A DNA stretch of 64,000 nucleotides, from contig JAUEPE010000001.1 in assembly GCA_030403585.1 (NCBI GenBank), forward strand, positions 124,001-188,000. The letters are read 5' to 3'. The notes beneath the pieces were generated by a model that was not told the origin of the DNA, made no database searches, and saw only the letters and a list, made by a program, of their open reading frames with translations. Positions 61,887-64,000 of this stretch are shown here, one piece after another (the first letter of the stretch is position 1; each line of letters starts with the position of its first letter). The translations under genes were made by a program, and so were the position numbers. The stretch comes from Frankia sp. RB7. Its GTDB lineage: Bacteria > Pseudomonadota > Alphaproteobacteria > Rhizobiales > Xanthobacteraceae.

Positions 61887-64000
61887 ACGAGGCGGTCGAC
61901 CAGGGACATTTGCGGACGCCTCCGGGCCGGCTGTTCCGCAAATATCTCTACTCGATCGTCGCCCTCGCCTTTGCCGCGCTCGCCATCAACACCGGCTTCG
62001 ACGTCTGGTTCTCCTATCGCGAGCAGAAACAGCTGCTGGCGGCGACCCAGCGCGAGCAGGCTGCAAGCGCGGCCATTCAGATCGGCCAGTTCGTCGGCCA
62101 AATCGAAAACCAGATCAGATGGCTCGCGCGCCTGCCCGCGGAACTCTCGACCAACGAAGACGTGCGCCTGAACGCCATCCGCCTGATGCGCCTTTCGCCC
62201 GCGATCGCCGAATTGACCGAGCTCAATGCGCAAGGCCGCGAGCAGGTGCGCGTGTCGCGCCGCGTCGCCGACAGGATCGGCAGCAACGCCGACCACTCCT
62301 CCTTTGCCGCCTTCCGCGGCGCCAATGAAAGCCTGGCCTATTACGGGCCGGTCTATTTCTTCGGCGACACCGAGCCCTTCATGACGATCGCCACCCGCGG
62401 CACCGGCCGCGAGCCCAACGTGGTCATCGCCGAGGTCAATCTGCGTTTCATCTGGGACCTCGTCGCCGGGATCAGGGTGGGCAACACCGGCAAGGCCTAT
62501 GTGGTCGATCGGCTGGGCGTGCTGATCGCGCATCCCGATCTGTGGCCGGCGCTCCGCCGCAGCGATCTCTCCGCGCATGCGGACGTGCGCGCCGCGCTCG
62601 ACGGCGTAGGCCCGCCCTCAGGCGGCCTGATCAAGGAGGATTTTTCGGGGCAACGCGTGCTGTCGACCTATGCGACGGTCCCTTCGCTCGGCTGGCTGGT
62701 GTTCGTCGAGCTTCCGCTCAGCGAAGCCTACGCGCCGATCTACGCCTCGATCGGGCGATCGACGTTCCTGCTGGTCGCTCTCCTGGCCATCGCCACCCTG
62801 GTGTCGCTCTGGCTCAGCCGGCGCATGACCGTGCCGATCCAGATGCTGACGCAGGGCGCGCGGCGGATCGAGAGCGGCGATCTCGGATTGCGGCTCGCGA
62901 TCAGGACGGGTGACGAGCTCGAGGCGCTCGGCGACCAGTTCAACCGGATGGCCGCGCATCTGCGCGAATCCTATGCGACGCTGGAGCGGAAGGTCATCGA
63001 ACGGACCTCCGAGCTCGAGAAGGCGCGCGATCACGCCCTTGCCGAGCACGATGCGGCCGAGCGCGCGCGCAGCGTCGCGGTTGCGGCCAACGAAACCAAA
63101 TCGCGCTTCCTCGCCGTGGTCAGCCACGAGCTGCGCACGCCGCTCAACGGCGTCATGGGTGTGCTGCAGCTGCTCGACGACGGCCGGCTCGGCGACGTCC
63201 AGCGCCGCCACCTCGCAACCGCCGCCGCCTCGGGCGAAACGCTGATCGCGCTGGTCGACGCCATTCTCGAATATGCCCGCCTCGAGGCCAGCACTGAGGC
63301 GCTGGAGACGCGTGACTTCCGTCTCGACCAGTTGATCGAGACCGCGACCGATCTGATGCGGCCGCAAGCCTTCGGCAAGGGATTGAGCTTCGACCTCGCC
63401 TGCGACGCGACGGTCGGCACCTCGGTGCACGGCGATCCCGTCAGGCTCAATCGCATCCTGCTCAATTTGATCGGCAACGCCATCAAGTTCACCCCGAGCG
63501 GCGGCATCTCCGTGAGCGCGACAGCCGAGCGGCGTGATGACGATACGCTGCTTCGCCTCGTCGTTCGCGACACCGGCATCGGCATCGCGCCCGACATGCA
63601 CGAGCGGATTTTCGAGGATTTTGTGCAGGCCGACGACAGCATCGCGCGGCGGTTCGGCGGCACCGGCCTCGGACTTGCGATCGCGCGCCGCCTCACCCGG
63701 CTGATGCGCGGCGAGCTGACGGTGGAAAGCACGCCGGGCAAAGGCAGCGTGTTCACGCTTCTCGTTCCACTCGGCCACGCCGCCAGCGGCATCGCGCAAG
63801 GCGCGATTGCGCCGCCATCGCGGCAGCGCCGCGTGCTGCTGGCCGATGACGACCCCGTCAATTGCGAGGTCGGCGAAGCCATGTTGAGCCGGCTCGGCCA
63901 CCTCTCCTCGATCGCGAGAAACGGCGCAGAAGCGGTCGCGCTCGCCGGCAACCAGCCGTTCGACATCGTCCTGATGGATCTGCACATGCCCGACATGGAT
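61883..64000 (+). CDS. Hybrid sensor histidine kinase / response regulator, 3' end missing
   Basis: The first 706 codons of a membrane hybrid kinase; the receiver domain is cut by the right edge. Layout: TM1 about residues 21-43, periplasmic Cache-like sensor to about 290, TM2 about 292-312, HAMP to about 365, coiled coil, HisKA with the phosphoacceptor His415 (SHELRTPLNG), HATPase_c (NAIKFTPSGG, DTGIGIAP, GGTGLGLAI), then a receiver domain with the acidic pair in LLADDDP and the phospho-Asp699 (VLMDLHMPD). Starts at GTG 61883, overlapping the solute-binding protein stop. Its target is not visible here; the TPS locus is an option. Confidence 0.92.
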   Translation, partial: MNEAVDQGHLRTPPGRLFRKYLYSIVALAFAALAINTGFDVWFSYREQKQLLAATQREQAASAAIQIGQFVGQIENQIRWLARLPAELSTNEDVRLNAIRLMRLSPAIAELTELNAQGREQVRVSRRVADRIGSNADHSSFAAFRGANESLAYYGPVYFFGDTEPFMTIATRGTGREPNVVIAEVNLRFIWDLVAGIRVGNTGKAYVVDRLGVLIAHPDLWPALRRSDLSAHADVRAALDGVGPPSGGLIKEDFSGQRVLSTYATVPSLGWLVFVELPLSEAYAPIYASIGRSTFLLVALLAIATLVSLWLSRRMTVPIQMLTQGARRIESGDLGLRLAIRTGDELEALGDQFNRMAAHLRESYATLERKVIERTSELEKARDHALAEHDAAERARSVAVAANETKSRFLAVVSHELRTPLNGVMGVLQLLDDGRLGDVQRRHLATAAASGETLIALVDAILEYARLEASTEALETRDFRLDQLIETATDLMRPQAFGKGLSFDLACDATVGTSVHGDPVRLNRILLNLIGNAIKFTPSGGISVSATAERRDDDTLLRLVVRDTGIGIAPDMHERIFEDFVQADDSIARRFGGTGLGLAIARRLTRLMRGELTVESTPGKGSVFTLLVPLGHAASGIAQGAIAPPSRQRRVLLADDDPVNCEVGEAMLSRLGHLSSIARNGAEAVALAGNQPFDIVLMDLHMPDMD

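Overview
This is a GC-rich alphaproteobacterial chromosome segment. The gene families and order (hydantoin-utilisation genes with a PotABCD-type ABC transporter, a complete aerobic cobalamin cluster with bluB, a giant LktA-like TPS adhesin, ABC_sub_bind-type solute-binding proteins) fit Bradyrhizobium or a close relative in Nitrobacteraceae; this is inference from gene content, not a search. There are no rRNA or tRNA genes, no insertion sequences, no phage genes and no CRISPR array.

Region 1 (1-15341) is a catabolic island for hydantoin- or ureide-like compounds. Minus strand: hyuA and hyuB (hyuB runs off the left edge), a D-hydantoinase/dihydropyrimidinase and an Asp/Glu-racemase-superfamily protein. 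Plus strand: a FadR-type GntR regulator, a HyuE-like protein and a four-gene ABC importer. A transthyretin/HIU-hydrolase-like protein, two MFS transporters and an amidase complete it. Three of these enzymes have altered active sites: the first racemase-like protein has the single-cysteine pattern of arylmalonate decarboxylase, the HyuE-like protein has lost both catalytic cysteines, and the HIU-hydrolase-like protein lacks the catalytic arginine and has FRGA instead of the YRGS tail. Together they suggest a pathway for an unusual substrate.

Region 2 (15343-19440, minus strand) is a cobalamin-riboswitch-controlled pair: a siderophore-type TonB-dependent receptor and a PepSY membrane reductase.

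Region 3 (19529-41317) is the cobalamin locus. A second cobalamin riboswitch (about 35000-35190) heads a tightly overlapping minus-strand series: DUF1636-cobW-cobN-cobG-cobH-cobI-cobJ, then (after cobK, which lies on the opposite strand) cobL-cobE-cobM-cobB-cobA-cobF-cobT. Divergent from it run cobO-cobQ on plus, then cobD-cobC on minus and cobP-cobV-bluB on plus. A histidine phosphatase next to cobT may supply the alpha-ribazole phosphatase step. The aerobic route is nearly complete; the partners of CobN in cobaltochelatase (CobS and the chelatase CobT) and a cobalt reductase are not in the window. Both riboswitches are followed by a hairpin that pairs with the Shine-Dalgarno sequence, which points to translational control.

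Region 4 (41326-60548, minus strand) is a two-partner secretion locus: a small periplasmic protein, a 5562-residue TpsA exoprotein and its TpsB outer-membrane transporter. Region 5 (60843-64000, plus strand) is a Tat-exported solute-binding protein translationally coupled to a Cache-type hybrid histidine kinase cut by the right edge.
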